Shown: positions 29,215-38,295, numbered from the stretch's first letter. The stretch is 64,000 nt of DNA from Winslowiella arboricola (GCF_025527015.1 NZ_JAODIM010000042.1:124001-188000), one strand, 5' to 3'. The notes: generated by a model from the letters alone, not told the origin. A program made the numbers and translations.

Positions 29215-31053
29215 ATGAGAAGATTGATTACCGCGCTGGGCATTTTGCTGGTGGTGATTGTGGCAGGAATGTCCGCGCTGGTACTGCTGGTGAATCCCAA
29301 CGATTTTCGCGCCTATATGGTTCAGCAGGTTGAACAGCGCAGCGGCTATAAGCTGGCGCTGGAAGGCGATCTGCGCTGGCATGTCTGGCCACAGCTGAGT
29401 ATTCTCGCCGGTCGCATGTCAATCACCGCGCCCGGGGCGCAGCAACCGCTGGTAAATGCGGAAAATATGCGCCTCGATGTCAATCTTCTGCCGTTATTCT
29501 CTCATCAGCTCAGCGTCAAACAGGTGATGCTGAAAAATGCGGTGATCCGCATGACCCCGGAAAGCGAAGCACAGCGTCCGCAGGATGCGCCGATTGGCCC
29601 GTCCGGCAGCTCTGTGCCGGAAGCGGTGAGCGGCTGGAAATTTGATATTGGCCAGTTGCAGGTGGCGGACAGTTTGCTGATTTGGCAGCAGGCCGGTGGC
29701 GAGCAGATTAATTTTCGCGATATCAATCTCGACCTGTCACAGGACGATCGCAAACAGGCGCAGGTGGAACTCAGCACCCGCGTCAGTCGTGACCAGCGTG
29801 AACTGCTGCTGGCGCTGAAAGGCCATATGAATGTTGCGCAGTATCCGCAGCAACTTACCGGCAATATTCAGCAGTTGAGCTGGCAGCTTAAAGGCGTCGA
29901 TCTGCCGCCGCAGGGGCTGAAAGGTGAGGGCACCTTACTGGCCGAGTGGCTGAATGATCGCCAGCAATTTTCGCTGAAAAATCTGGCGCTATCGGTTAAC
30001 GACAGCCAGCTGAACGGCACCATTACCGGCAGGCTGGGCGTTATCCCGGATCTCAATATCGATCTGCACTCTGCAAAACTGGATGTGGATGCGCTGACTG
30101 GCCATGATCCTGCCGCGCAGGAACAAGGGAGCTCATCAACCCAGGTGCAGCTTTCCGGTCGCGCGCCGGTGATCTCCCAGCCGGCGGATCGCAACAGCGC
30201 TAACTCGCCGTTAAATGACTTTACCGCTGAAGTTAAAATGCAGGTCGACGCCTTGCGCTGGCGCGGCATGGATTTTAATCAGCTAGTATTCGACGCCCGT
30301 AACGATCGTGGTCAGATTGCGATTAATACCCTGAGCGGCAAATCAGGCGGCGGTGATTTCGCGGTGCCGGGCACCATTAACCTGCGCGGACCACAGAGCA
30401 AAGTGGCGTTCCAGCCACAACTGCACGCTATTGAGCTGGCGCCGTTGTTAAAAGGCTTTGAATTACCGGAAACCGTCAGCGGCAAGCTGTCGATGGAGGG
30501 TGATCTGCATGGCAATGGCTTAAGCGTCGCCGACTTTAAGCAAAACTGGCGCGGCAATGCCGAAATCAGCATGGATAATGCGCGTCTGGCCGGTCTTAAC
30601 TTCCAGCAGATGGTGCAGCGTGCGGTTGAGCGCAGTAGCGACCAGGTGCGCGGTAGCGACAGTGAAGCAAACTATACCGAAGTTCAGCAGTTAAAAGGTT
30701 CGCTGCAGCTGGATAATGGTTCTATGGCGCTGGTCAATCTGCAGGGGCGCTCTGCGCTGCTCGATCTGGCCGGCAAAGGGGTTATCGATCTCGACCAGCA
30801 GCAGTGCGATATCACGTTTAATATTAAAGTGATTAGCGGCTGGCAGGGCGATAATGCGCTGGTGCAGACGCTGAGCAATACTGCCGTGCCGTTGCGCCTG
30901 TATGGCTCATGGGACGGGCTGCAATATTCGCTGCCGGTCGATCAGCTGTTGCGTAAGCGTATTCAGGATGAGGCTAAATCAAGGCTGAATAACTGGATCC
31001 AGCGTAATCCGGACAGTAAATATAACGATGATGCGAAGAAGTTACTGAAGTAG
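29215..31053 (+). CDS. asmA: Outer-membrane assembly / lipid-transfer protein AsmA
   Basis: A 612-residue protein (E. coli about 617). One N-terminal membrane helix (ALGILLVVIVAGMSALVLLV) anchors a long periplasmic repeating beta-groove. AsmA_N and AsmA_C regions are present, with SGKLSMEGDLHGNGLS and NCDITFNIKV-like C-terminal motifs (here QQCDITFNIKV). AsmA family proteins are thought to move phospholipids between membranes; asmA was first found as a suppressor of OmpF assembly mutants. The TAG stop at 31051-31053 is the first three bases of a type A palindromic repeat, so the C-terminal end may have been set by repeat insertion. Confidence 0.94.
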   Translation: MRRLITALGILLVVIVAGMSALVLLVNPNDFRAYMVQQVEQRSGYKLALEGDLRWHVWPQLSILAGRMSITAPGAQQPLVNAENMRLDVNLLPLFSHQLSVKQVMLKNAVIRMTPESEAQRPQDAPIGPSGSSVPEAVSGWKFDIGQLQVADSLLIWQQAGGEQINFRDINLDLSQDDRKQAQVELSTRVSRDQRELLLALKGHMNVAQYPQQLTGNIQQLSWQLKGVDLPPQGLKGEGTLLAEWLNDRQQFSLKNLALSVNDSQLNGTITGRLGVIPDLNIDLHSAKLDVDALTGHDPAAQEQGSSSTQVQLSGRAPVISQPADRNSANSPLNDFTAEVKMQVDALRWRGMDFNQLVFDARNDRGQIAINTLSGKSGGGDFAVPGTINLRGPQSKVAFQPQLHAIELAPLLKGFELPETVSGKLSMEGDLHGNGLSVADFKQNWRGNAEISMDNARLAGLNFQQMVQRAVERSSDQVRGSDSEANYTEVQQLKGSLQLDNGSMALVNLQGRSALLDLAGKGVIDLDQQQCDITFNIKVISGWQGDNALVQTLSNTAVPLRLYGSWDGLQYSLPVDQLLRKRIQDEAKSRLNNWIQRNPDSKYNDDAKKLLK

Positions 31054-31078
31054 GGGCGGCTTCTCGCCGCCCGTGTCA
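31051..31078. repeat. Type A palindromic repeat at the asmA stop codon
   Basis: TAGGGGCGGCTTCTCGCCGC at 31051-31070, then CCGTGTCAATGATTTG, matches the dispersed unit (GTAGGGGCGGCGTTCTCGCCGCCCGTGTCGCGGATTTG) with one G lost in the loop region. The stem GGCGGC-TTCTC-GCCGCC remains. It lies directly at the end of asmA. Confidence 0.75.
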
Positions 31079-31143
31079 ATGATTTGTACCCTGTCCGCCA
31101 TTCAGAGCTGCTAACAGTGTCGTGTGCAGATGAAATATAACAT

Positions 31144-31172
31144 TTGAGTTATTATAACTCATAAATTATAAT
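31144..31172 (+). promoter_or_regulatory. Promoter and operator of the toxin-antitoxin pair
   Basis: TTGAGT (31144-31149) and TATAAT (31167-31172) are separated by 17 bases, a strong sigma-70 promoter. The perfect inverted repeat TGAGTTATTATAACTCA (31145-31161) covers the -35 and spacer, a good operator for autorepression by the helix-turn-helix antitoxin. The toxin ATG at 31195 follows with AAGGGGA as the ribosome site. Confidence 0.7.
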
Positions 31173-31194
31173 CCCCATTAACAAGGGGACTTAT

Positions 31195-31515
31195 ATGTAT
31201 GAATTAATATTTCACCCCGAAGCTGAGAGCGAAATTTATGACCTCGAACCTGTTATGCAGGCAAAGGCTCTTAAGGGACTTGAAAAGCTGGAAGCTAAAG
31301 GACCGGAACTACGATATCCGGATACGGATATCATTGAAGGTGGATTGTTTGAGTTACGGGTTGGCCGAAAAGATATATCCAGAACGTTTTTCGCTTATGC
31401 GAAAGGACGTAAGATCTACATTTTAAGAACGTTCGTAAAGAAAAGCCCTAAGACCCCGAAAGCTGAAATAGCTCTGGCGAAGTCAAGATGGGAGGAATTG
31501 AAAGATGACAGTTAA
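31195..31515 (+). CDS. Type II toxin, RelE/ParE superfamily (HigB/Gp49-like)
   Basis: A 106-residue basic protein with the compact RelE fold pattern: N-terminal FHPEAESEIYDL helix region, GLFELRVGRKDISRTFFAYAKGRKIYILRTFVKKSPKTP, typical of phage-derived Gp49-like HigB toxins, which cut mRNA on the ribosome. It precedes and overlaps a helix-turn-helix antitoxin gene by 11 bases (31505-31515), the toxin-first order of higBA. The pair sits between asmA and yegH, positions that are adjacent in E. coli, so it looks acquired. Activity is inferred from family and context only. Confidence 0.85.
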   Translation: MYELIFHPEAESEIYDLEPVMQAKALKGLEKLEAKGPELRYPDTDIIEGGLFELRVGRKDISRTFFAYAKGRKIYILRTFVKKSPKTPKAEIALAKSRWEELKDDS

Positions 31516-31789
31516 AGGTATCAAATTTTCAGAAGTTAAAGCGAAAGCGCTTGCTAATCCAGCGGTTAAAAAGGCTTATGAAGAAGAAAGCCAGGAAGAG
31601 GAACTGCGCGCAGTCCTGATCGAGATGAAGTCGAAATCAGGTCTGACAAGTACAGAAATCGCTGTACGTATGGGTGTCAGCCAGCCCGCAGTGAGCCGTC
31701 TGGAGAGGAATGTGTCAAGCGCCAGTCTCTCGACTTTACAGCGCTATGCAGCTGCTTGCGGAATGCATATTAAACTGTGCCTTGGTTAA
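31505..31789 (+). CDS. Antitoxin with XRE-type helix-turn-helix (HigA-like)
   Basis: A 94-residue protein. The C-terminal half is a Cro/CI-type HTH (LTSTEIAVRMGVSQPAVSRL, then SSASLSTLQRYAAACGMHIKL); the N-terminal part (SEVKAKALANPAVKKAYEEE) is the usual flexible or toxin-binding segment of this antitoxin group. It should neutralise the upstream toxin and repress the shared promoter through the inverted repeat at 31145-31161. The TAA overlaps the start of the terminator T-run of yegH on the other strand. Confidence 0.86.
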   Translation: MTVKGIKFSEVKAKALANPAVKKAYEEESQEEELRAVLIEMKSKSGLTSTEIAVRMGVSQPAVSRLERNVSSASLSTLQRYAAACGMHIKLCLG

Positions 31790-31833
31790 AAAAGTCCCGC
31801 CAGGGGGGGCCGTTAATGGCTCCCCCTGGCGGG
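31788..31833 (-). terminator. Strong hairpin terminator for yegH (type B-like repeat)
   Basis: A 16-bp stem (left arm 31796-31811, right arm 31818-31833: CCCGCCAGGGGG pairs with CCCCCTGGCGGG, then GGCC with GGCT) and loop GTTAAT. On the minus strand it is followed after two bases by six T (31793-31788), ideal for ending yegH. It also ends the toxin-antitoxin transcript region on the plus strand, though without a T-run. The GGGGGCCGTTAATGGCTCCCC core resembles the type B repeats at 23.3 kb. Confidence 0.8.
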
Positions 31834-31844
31834 TTACCCGCCAA

Positions 31845-33422
31845 CTACACCTCGTAATCCGGTTCGGCCATATTTACCGGGATAATCTGCACTTTCTGCA
31901 CGCGATGGCTTTCAACCTGCAAAGTACGGAACAGATACTCACCAATCTGCACCTCTTCCCCTTCCTGCGGAATACGTTGCAGATGCTCCATCAGCAGCCC
32001 GGCGATAGTGTGGTATTCGCGTTTGTCATCCAGCGGTAACGCCAGATACATCACCAGGTCATCCAGCGGCATATAGCCGTTGGCGGTCCAGCTGCCATCC
32101 TGGTTCTGCAGAATGTCATGACGCGCATCCAGCTCCTCATTTTCATTCGGCAGATTACCGGCGATGGTTTCCATCACGTCACTGAGCGTCACCACTCCCT
32201 CGACCGAACCAAACTCATCGACCACAAACGCAAAGTGGGTGCGTGCGCTGCGGAACTGTTCCAGCGCCTGTAACAGCGGCAGCTGCTCAGGGAAGATTAG
32301 CGGCTGACGGATCAATGCGCGCAGGTCGAGTGAATTCTCATGCAGTGACTGATGCAGCAGGTCGATAATATGCACCACACCCAGCGGCTCATCACTGTTA
32401 TCGGTGATAACAATGCGGGTGTGCTGATTACGGTCGAGCTGCGCCATAATCTCTTCCGGCTCATCGCTGAGGTCAATATTTTCAATATCATGGCGCGAGG
32501 TCATGATACTGCTGACGCTGCGTTGTCCCATGCCCAGCACCCGGGCGATCATCAGCCGTTCCTGCTTATTGAAAATACCGTTGCCTTCATGGTTATCAGC
32601 CACCAGGGACGAGGTTTCCGCGTCCAGCTCGGCATTCTCATGATGACCACGCAGCAGGCGCAGCACCGCTTCCGCGGTACGTTTGCGCAGTGGCAGTCCG
32701 GCTGACAGAAAGCGACGGCGATTAAAATGCGCCAGCTGGTTCAGGCTTTCGATAATCACCGAGAAGCCGATGGCGGCGTAGAGGTAACCTTTCGGAATAT
32801 GGTAGCCAAAGCCGTCAGCCACCAGACTAAAGCCAATCATTAACAGAAAACTGAGGCACAGGATGACGATTGTCGGATGGCTGTTGACAAAGCGCGTCAG
32901 CGGCTTGCTGGCCAGCAGCATCAGGAAAATCGCTACGATAACCGCGGCCATCATTACGGCAAGGTGATCGACCATACCGACCGCGGTAATCACCGAATCC
33001 AGCGAGAATACGGCGTCCAGCACCACGATCTGCGCCACCACCGGCCAGAAGCGCGCCCCGCGTTTCTGCGGATTTTGCTCCTCGTCTTTCCCCTCCAGCC
33101 GTTCATTAAGCTCCACTGTTGCTTTAAACAGCAGGAAGACCCCGCCGACCAGCATAATCAGGTCACGTGCGCTAAAAGGGTGCCCCACAATGGTGAAAAT
33201 CGGTGCGGTGAGAGTGGCAAGCCAGGAGATAGAGGCCAGCAGCAGCAGCCGCATAACCAGAGCCAGCAATAAGCCGGTGACGCGCGCGCGGTCACGCTGA
33301 GCCGGTGGCAGCTTCTCCGCCAGGATGGCGATAAAGACGAGGTTATCAATGCCTAAAACCAGCTCCAGCACGATAAGCGTGACCAGACCGGCCCAAATTG
33401 AAGGATCAGCGATCCATTCCAT
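31845..33422 (-). CDS. yegH: TerC/CBS/CorC-domain membrane protein YegH
   Basis: A 525-residue protein. The first ~240 residues form a TerC-type membrane domain ([55 protein letters not shown] with conserved acidic residues). Then come a CBS pair (about 300-430, [38 protein letters not shown]) and a C-terminal CorC_HlyC domain ([15 protein letters not shown]). The architecture suggests a metal-ion-related exporter or regulator, but YegH's role is unknown. It is transcribed away from wza; the 989-base gap between them is the exopolysaccharide leader. Confidence 0.92.
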   Translation of the reverse strand: MEWIADPSIWAGLVTLIVLELVLGIDNLVFIAILAEKLPPAQRDRARVTGLLLALVMRLLLLASISWLATLTAPIFTIVGHPFSARDLIMLVGGVFLLFKATVELNERLEGKDEEQNPQKRGARFWPVVAQIVVLDAVFSLDSVITAVGMVDHLAVMMAAVIVAIFLMLLASKPLTRFVNSHPTIVILCLSFLLMIGFSLVADGFGYHIPKGYLYAAIGFSVIIESLNQLAHFNRRRFLSAGLPLRKRTAEAVLRLLRGHHENAELDAETSSLVADNHEGNGIFNKQERLMIARVLGMGQRSVSSIMTSRHDIENIDLSDEPEEIMAQLDRNQHTRIVITDNSDEPLGVVHIIDLLHQSLHENSLDLRALIRQPLIFPEQLPLLQALEQFRSARTHFAFVVDEFGSVEGVVTLSDVMETIAGNLPNENEELDARHDILQNQDGSWTANGYMPLDDLVMYLALPLDDKREYHTIAGLLMEHLQRIPQEGEEVQIGEYLFRTLQVESHRVQKVQIIPVNMAEPDYEV

Positions 33423-33505
33423 ACGACGTAATTTACCTTATTTGCAGAACATTAATCAGATTAATGCTGATAGTGAAGTGAGAATAGCCAGAATGCAATG
33501 CAGTA

Positions 33506-33519
33506 TAAGATAATTCCTA
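33506..33519. promoter_or_regulatory. Probable RcsAB box
   Basis: TAAGATAATTCCTA matches the RcsA-RcsB consensus TAAGAATATTCCTA at 12 of 14 positions, with the conserved AG and TCCTA in place. It lies about 890 bases before wza. TAAGAT at 33544-33549 could serve as a -10 with the box just upstream of the -35 region, which would be an Rcs-type class II arrangement, but no -35 is visible. Confidence 0.6.
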
Positions 33520-33864
33520 AAAAAAATTTAGTTGCACTGGCACTAAGATGTTAGCTCCATAAAGGGGCATGGAAATTGTATATCCATTCTACGCCTTTAT
33601 ATGGTCAGTTCATTTATAACCGGTGGAAATTACAGCAAACAAAGATTGAAATCGCAAAAATATTATTATCAACATGGATTACTCTGGAAATTGCGCGCTT
33701 TGCGGTATTATGTAACCATATGAAATATAACATTTAAATTTTGATTTTGTTAGTCTTATTCTGAAAGTGCCCTGGTTTTGCATACTCACGCTTGTAACGA
33801 ACGATCAATAGTATAAAAATCTAGCCATAACATTAGTCGCCAGTTACTGATTACATCTGTCTGA

Positions 33865-33893
33865 TTGACAGGGGTGATTATGAAAAGTTTTAT
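33865..33893 (+). promoter_or_regulatory. Candidate sigma-70 promoter for the exopolysaccharide operon
   Basis: TTGACA (33865-33870) is a perfect -35; TTTTAT (33888-33893) at 17-base spacing matches the -10 at 4 of 6. A start near 33900 would place the ops element about 90 bases into the transcript, a usual position for RfaH recruitment. Confidence 0.45.
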
Positions 33894-33948
33894 TGGCGAT
33901 CTTTTAGCTCGGGTATTAAAAGCTCACTTATTCGTCACTCACAAATAG
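33880..33948 (+). CDS. Possible 22-residue leader peptide upstream of JUMPstart
   Basis: ATG at 33880 with AGGGG 6-10 bases upstream opens a 22-codon frame (MKSFIGDLLARVLKAHLFVT then HK), ending TAG at 33948, 17 bases before the JUMPstart. The peptide is basic and amphipathic. If transcription starts near 33900 from the candidate promoter, this ATG would not be in the mRNA; it would be translated only from an upstream Rcs-driven start. I do not recognise a homologue. Low confidence. Confidence 0.25.
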   Translation: MKSFIGDLLARVLKAHLFVTHK

Positions 33949-33965
33949 CACTGTTCCGGATTTAA

Positions 33966-34001
33966 CAGCATTGGTAGCTGAAAGCCAGGGGCGGTAGCGT
34001 G
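33966..34001 (+). promoter_or_regulatory. JUMPstart / ops element for RfaH (exopolysaccharide operon)
   Basis: CAGCATTGGTAGCTGAAAGC at 33966-33985 followed by CAGGGGCGGTAGCGTG is a full JUMPstart; the ops core GGCGGTAGCGTG spans 33990-34001 and continues CTT. Known role: RNA polymerase pauses at ops and recruits RfaH, which suppresses termination and couples ribosomes over long operons for capsule, O-antigen and LPS core. It precedes wza by 410 bases. Confidence 0.93.
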
Positions 34002-34411
34002 CTTAAAATCGACGATGTATATTAAATAATGCTCGTCAACATAAATATCGTTAATTGCGCTATTTTAAGATTAATGCCAGTTAAATCTGCGGAATTAACC
34101 TTTTCTTACTGAACTCAGTGACCTGACTACGGTAATAAGTTCGGGAAAAATCAGGGGATTCGGAGAGTTACAGCTTGTCGGCGCGCCGCATGTTGCTACA
34201 CTTCCCCCTGGTCCGGTGGTGTGAATCTTGTCAAAACTCTTAAAAGGCTGCATTAAGTCAGCAATTTTTGTGCGCAATTTCGAGGGCGAATATCTGATGA
34301 CGGAACGAGAATAGTTGGGGATAAAGCTGGACGTGGGTGAGACACGATTCACGAACACTTTGCGGCATTGACCGCTTTAGACAATAAATCAGCAATAGCG
34401 ATGATAATTCA

Positions 34412-35542
34412 ATGATGAAATCAAAACTCAAGTTGGCACCCTTGCTGGTGTCGATAACACTTATCAGTGGCTGTACCATTGTTCCAGGCCAAGGCGTTTC
34501 AACCAGCGGTAAGGATGTTATTAAACAGCAAGATGCTGATTATGATATTGATAAAATGGTCAATGTCTTCCCGATGACGCCAATGCTGATTGAGCAGATG
34601 CGCCAGGCGCCGGTCACCGCGCGACCGAACCCTCAGCTTGACCAGGAGCTGGCTTCCTATGAATACCGTATCGGCGTGGGCGATGTGCTCAGCGTTACCG
34701 TCTGGGATCACCCGGAATTAACCACGCCAGCCGGACAGTATCGCAGCGCCAGCGACACCGGTAACTGGGTCCACTCTGACGGCACGATTTTCTACCCTTA
34801 TATTGGTAAGGTGAATGTCGTCGGCAAAACCATTCAGCAAGTCCGTAATGAAATTCAAAACCGCCTGACCACCTACATTGAAAGTCCGCAGGTTGACGTC
34901 AATATCGCCGGTTTCCGCTCCCAGAAGGTCTATGTGACCGGTGAAGTCGGCACCTCCGGCCAGCAAGCTATCACTAACATTCCTCTGACTGTCCTTGATG
35001 CCATCAACCGCGCAGGCGGTATGGGTCAGAATGCTGACTGGCGTAATGTGGTGCTAACGCATAACGGCCGTGAACAGCGTATCTCCCTGCAGGCATTAAT
35101 GCAGAACGGTGACCTGACGCAGAACCGCCTGCTCTATCCGGGCGATATTCTTTATGTGCCGCGTAACGATGATCTGAAAGTGTTCGTGATGGGCGAAGTG
35201 AATAAGCAGCAGACGCTGAAAATGGACCGCAGCGGTATGACGCTGACCGAGGCGCTGGGCAACTCAGAAGGTCTGGATCAGACTGCCGCCAATGCGACCG
35301 GCGTATTTGTTATCCGTCCTAATCGTGGACAGGGCGGCAAAATGGCCAATATCTATCAGTTAGATACCTCTGATGCTACCGCGATGGTGATGGGAACTGA
35401 GTTCCAGTTGCAGCCTTACGACATTGTCTATGTCACCGCAACACCACTGACCCGTTGGAACCGTGTTATCAACCAGTTGCTGCCTACAATTAACACCCTT
35501 CGTTACGGGGTCAGCACTACTCAACAACTCCATAACTGGTAA
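34412..35542 (+). CDS. wza: Outer-membrane polysaccharide export lipoprotein Wza
   Basis: A 376-residue lipoprotein with lipobox LISGC (Cys21 after a short signal peptide), the polysaccharide biosynthesis/export domain ([39 protein letters not shown]), two SLBB repeats ([35 protein letters not shown]) and a C-terminal amphipathic helix ([19 protein letters not shown]) that forms the outer-membrane pore in Wza octamers. It is the first gene of the operon, called amsH/cpsB in relatives. The ATG at 34412 was kept; a second in-frame ATG follows directly. Its stop is followed within 3 bases by wzb. Confidence 0.95.
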   Translation: MMKSKLKLAPLLVSITLISGCTIVPGQGVSTSGKDVIKQQDADYDIDKMVNVFPMTPMLIEQMRQAPVTARPNPQLDQELASYEYRIGVGDVLSVTVWDHPELTTPAGQYRSASDTGNWVHSDGTIFYPYIGKVNVVGKTIQQVRNEIQNRLTTYIESPQVDVNIAGFRSQKVYVTGEVGTSGQQAITNIPLTVLDAINRAGGMGQNADWRNVVLTHNGREQRISLQALMQNGDLTQNRLLYPGDILYVPRNDDLKVFVMGEVNKQQTLKMDRSGMTLTEALGNSEGLDQTAANATGVFVIRPNRGQGGKMANIYQLDTSDATAMVMGTEFQLQPYDIVYVTATPLTRWNRVINQLLPTINTLRYGVSTTQQLHNW

Positions 35543-35976
35543 TGAGTATGTTTGATTCAATATTGATTGTCTGTGTTGGCAATATTTGTCGGTCGCCTAC
35601 TGCTGAAAGGTTACTTAAACAGTATGCGCCCGACAAAGTGATTACCTCGGCAGGCATTAGCGCAATGGTAGGCCACTCTGCCGATAAGCGTGCGACTGAG
35701 GTGGCCTCAAAGCATCAACTTTCGCTTGATGGGCATATTGCACGTCAGTTAAAACCGGAACTTTGCCATAACAGCGACCTTATCCTGGTTATGGAACGGA
35801 ATCATATTGATGCTGTATGTCAGGTATCTTCTCAAGTAAGAGGAAAAGTTATGCTTTTCGGACACTGGTTGTCGAAGGAAATACCCGATCCTTATCGGAA
35901 GAGTGAAGAATATTTTCAGTCCGTCTATTTGCTCTTAGATCAATCCGCACAAAAGTGGGCTCAGGCACTTAACTAA
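35542..35976 (+). CDS. wzb: Low-molecular-weight protein-tyrosine phosphatase Wzb
   Basis: A 144-residue LMW phosphatase. The P-loop CVGNICRS (Cys11 to Arg17) is at the N-terminus and the general acid Asp is in EIPDPYRKS. It dephosphorylates the tyrosine tail of Wzc, which is needed for cycling during polymer export. Its ATG begins at the last base of the wza stop (TAATG, 35540-35544), so they are translationally coupled; wzc starts 16 bases after its stop. Cytoplasmic. Confidence 0.95.
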   Translation: MSMFDSILIVCVGNICRSPTAERLLKQYAPDKVITSAGISAMVGHSADKRATEVASKHQLSLDGHIARQLKPELCHNSDLILVMERNHIDAVCQVSSQVRGKVMLFGHWLSKEIPDPYRKSEEYFQSVYLLLDQSAQKWAQALN

Positions 35977-35992
35977 TAAATCAGGGACCGCA

Positions 35993-38173
35993 ATGACAGA
36001 GAAAAATAAATTATCGCTGCCAGGCATCAGCGACAATCGTGATGAGATTGATTTAGGACGTGTGTGGGGAAGCCTGGTTGATGCCAAGTGGCTGATTCTG
36101 ACTATCACACTTTTCTTTATCATCATTTCCATCATCTACGTTCTTTTTACTACCCCCGTTTATCGTGCAGATGCCGTGGTGCAGGTTGAAAAAGCCCCGG
36201 GCAGCTCACTGATTTCGACTATCAGCAGCATGATGCCAGATTCAGAACCGGCTTCATCAACGGAAATTGCCCTGATCCAGTCACGTATGGTGCTGGGCCA
36301 GACCATTGATGATCTTCATCTGGAATATGATGTCGCGCGTCATTACTTCCCAATCTTTGGTAAGGGATATGCGGCGTTAACCGGTGATGATAAAGATGTG
36401 GTGACCATCACCACCTTCTCCATGCCGCAAAGCAGCATCAATCAACCTTTCACTTTAACCGTTACCGGCGCGGACACTTATACCCTCAGCAATGATCAGG
36501 GTGAGATCCTCTCGGGTAAAGTTGGTGAGCGTGTTACGGGTAAAGGTTACAGCCTGCTGATTTCGGCGCTGGAATCGCAAGAAGGTCGTGAGTTTACGGT
36601 GGTCAAACACCCACTGCTGTCGGTTTACAACACGATTTATGGTGTGTTGCAGGTCGCGGATGCGGGTAAAGACACCGGCGTAATTAACCTCAGCTATGAC
36701 GATACCAACGCGCAGAAAGCTGCCGATGTGCTGAACAGCATTGTTGACAACTATCAGCTGCAAAACGTGAATCGCAAAACGGCGGAAGCGCAGAAGAGCC
36801 TGCAGTTCCTTGCCGACCAGCTACCTAAAGTACGCGGTAAACTGGATTCCGATGAAGATAAGCTGAATGCTTACCGTCGTGCCAACGACTCTGTTGATAT
36901 GTCACTGGAAGCCAAGTCTACGCTGGATACGCTGGTGCAGCTGGAAGGTCAGCTGAACGAGTTAACCTTCAAAGAAACCGATATCTCCAAGCTGTATACC
37001 AAACAGCACCCGGCGTATAAAGCGCTGGTCGAGAAGCGTCGTGTTCTGGAAGATGAGCGCAAGGAGCTGAACAAGAAAGTCTCTGCGCTGCCGGAAACGC
37101 AGCAGCAGATTCTGCGTCTGACGCGTGAAGTTGAAGTGGGACAGCAGGTCTATATGCAGATGCTGAACCGCCAGCAAGAGCTGAAAATCGCTGAAGCGAG
37201 CACCGTAGGCAATGTGCGTATTATCGACCCGGCCATGACCCGCTTAAGCGCAGTTAAGCCGATGAAAGCGGTTATCGTGCTGCTGGCGGCGATGTTTGGT
37301 GGTTTCCTTGCTTGTGCCTGGGTGCTGGCGCGTAAAGCGATGCATAAAGGTATTGAGTCTCCGGACCAGCTGGAAACCATGGGCATCAATGTCTATGCCA
37401 GCATCCCTCTGTCAAAATGGCAGCAGGATCAAAACCGCACGCTGGCGACATCCGGTGGCAAACTGCAACGCCAGGAGAGTCTGTTGGCGTTGGGTAATCC
37501 AACCGACCTGGCACTGGAAGCGATTCGTAGTCTGCGTACCAGTCTGCACTTCGCAATGATGGAATCACCGAATAACATCCTGATGATCAGTGGTGTGAGT
37601 CCATCGATTGGTAAGTCGTTTATCAGTGCCAACCTCGCGGCGATTCTGGCGCAGGCAGGGCAGCGCGTGCTGTTGATTGATGCGGATATGCGCAAAGGCT
37701 ATATGCATACCATCCTGGATGCAGCGGAAGGCGATAAAGGTCTGTCGCAGATTCTTTCTGGTCGCTTAGCGGTCGAAGATGCGGTGAAGCCAGTCAGTAA
37801 AGTTGAAAATCTGTCGGTGATCAGCCGTGGTCAGATTCCACCAAATCCATCTGAACTGTTAATGAACAAACGTTTTGATGAATTGCTGGACTGGGCCAAC
37901 AAGAACTTCGATATCGTACTGATTGATACCCCGCCGATTCTGGCCGTCACTGACGCCGCGATCTGTGGTCGCAGCTGTGGCACTTCGTTGCTGGTCGCGC
38001 GCTTTGAAGAAACCACGGCGAAAGAGGTTGATGTCAGTATTCGTCGCTTCGAACAGAATGGCGTGGAAATCAAAGGCGTGATTCTGAACCTGGCAGTACA
38101 GCGTGCAGCCAGCCAGTATGGCAATGGCGGTTACGGTTACTATCAGTATGAATATGGTGATGCCAAAAAATAG
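35993..38173 (+). CDS. wzc: Tyrosine-autokinase Wzc (polysaccharide co-polymerase)
   Basis: A 726-residue inner-membrane PCP-2a protein. TM1 is at about 33-53 (ILTITLFFIIISIIYVLF), a long periplasmic coiled region follows (about 60-420), TM2 at about 425-445, then the BY-kinase domain with Walker A GVSPSIGKS (about 534-542), Walker A' VLLIDADMRKG and Walker B IVLIDTPP, ending in a tyrosine-rich tail (YGNGGYGYYQYEYGDAKK) that is phosphorylated. Together with Wza it forms the trans-envelope complex that controls chain length. A hairpin follows its stop. Confidence 0.95.
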   Translation: MTEKNKLSLPGISDNRDEIDLGRVWGSLVDAKWLILTITLFFIIISIIYVLFTTPVYRADAVVQVEKAPGSSLISTISSMMPDSEPASSTEIALIQSRMVLGQTIDDLHLEYDVARHYFPIFGKGYAALTGDDKDVVTITTFSMPQSSINQPFTLTVTGADTYTLSNDQGEILSGKVGERVTGKGYSLLISALESQEGREFTVVKHPLLSVYNTIYGVLQVADAGKDTGVINLSYDDTNAQKAADVLNSIVDNYQLQNVNRKTAEAQKSLQFLADQLPKVRGKLDSDEDKLNAYRRANDSVDMSLEAKSTLDTLVQLEGQLNELTFKETDISKLYTKQHPAYKALVEKRRVLEDERKELNKKVSALPETQQQILRLTREVEVGQQVYMQMLNRQQELKIAEASTVGNVRIIDPAMTRLSAVKPMKAVIVLLAAMFGGFLACAWVLARKAMHKGIESPDQLETMGINVYASIPLSKWQQDQNRTLATSGGKLQRQESLLALGNPTDLALEAIRSLRTSLHFAMMESPNNILMISGVSPSIGKSFISANLAAILAQAGQRVLLIDADMRKGYMHTILDAAEGDKGLSQILSGRLAVEDAVKPVSKVENLSVISRGQIPPNPSELLMNKRFDELLDWANKNFDIVLIDTPPILAVTDAAICGRSCGTSLLVARFEETTAKEVDVSIRRFEQNGVEIKGVILNLAVQRAASQYGNGGYGYYQYEYGDAKK

Positions 38174-38234
38174 TTTTCACAGAAAGAGAACACTCCGGTG
38201 TTATTGTCCTCTCTCTGCATAAAAATGGCCGGGA

Positions 38235-38264
38235 GTTCCCGAATCGCGTAAGCGGTTCGGGAAC
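38235..38264 (+). terminator. Hairpin after wzc
   Basis: GTTCCCGAATCG (38235-38246) pairs with CGGTTCGGGAAC (38253-38264) around the loop CGTAAG: a 12-bp stem with one G-T pair. No T-run follows, so it is more likely a processing or attenuating hairpin than a full terminator. In E. coli group 1 capsule operons a stem-loop after wzc lowers downstream transcription, and this element is in the same place. Confidence 0.55.
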
Positions 38265-38295
38265 GCTATGTCACTAACACGGCAAGGAAAACACT

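Larger units (their letters stand above)
33423..34411 (+). other. Long regulatory leader upstream of wza
   Basis: This 989-base non-coding stretch holds, in order: a probable RcsAB box (33506), a candidate promoter (33865-33893), a possible 22-codon ORF (33880), and the JUMPstart/ops element (33966-34001), then about 410 bases of untranslated leader before the wza ATG. It is more AT-rich than the flanking genes upstream of the JUMPstart. This layout, with a far-upstream Rcs site and an ops element in the leader, is what is known for amylovoran, stewartan and colanic acid operons. Confidence 0.7.

Noticed and set aside
31130..33735. 16-base identity ATGAAATATAACATTT at 31130 and 33720
   Set aside because: An AT-rich match of this length is expected by chance in 64 kb, and the flanks are unrelated.
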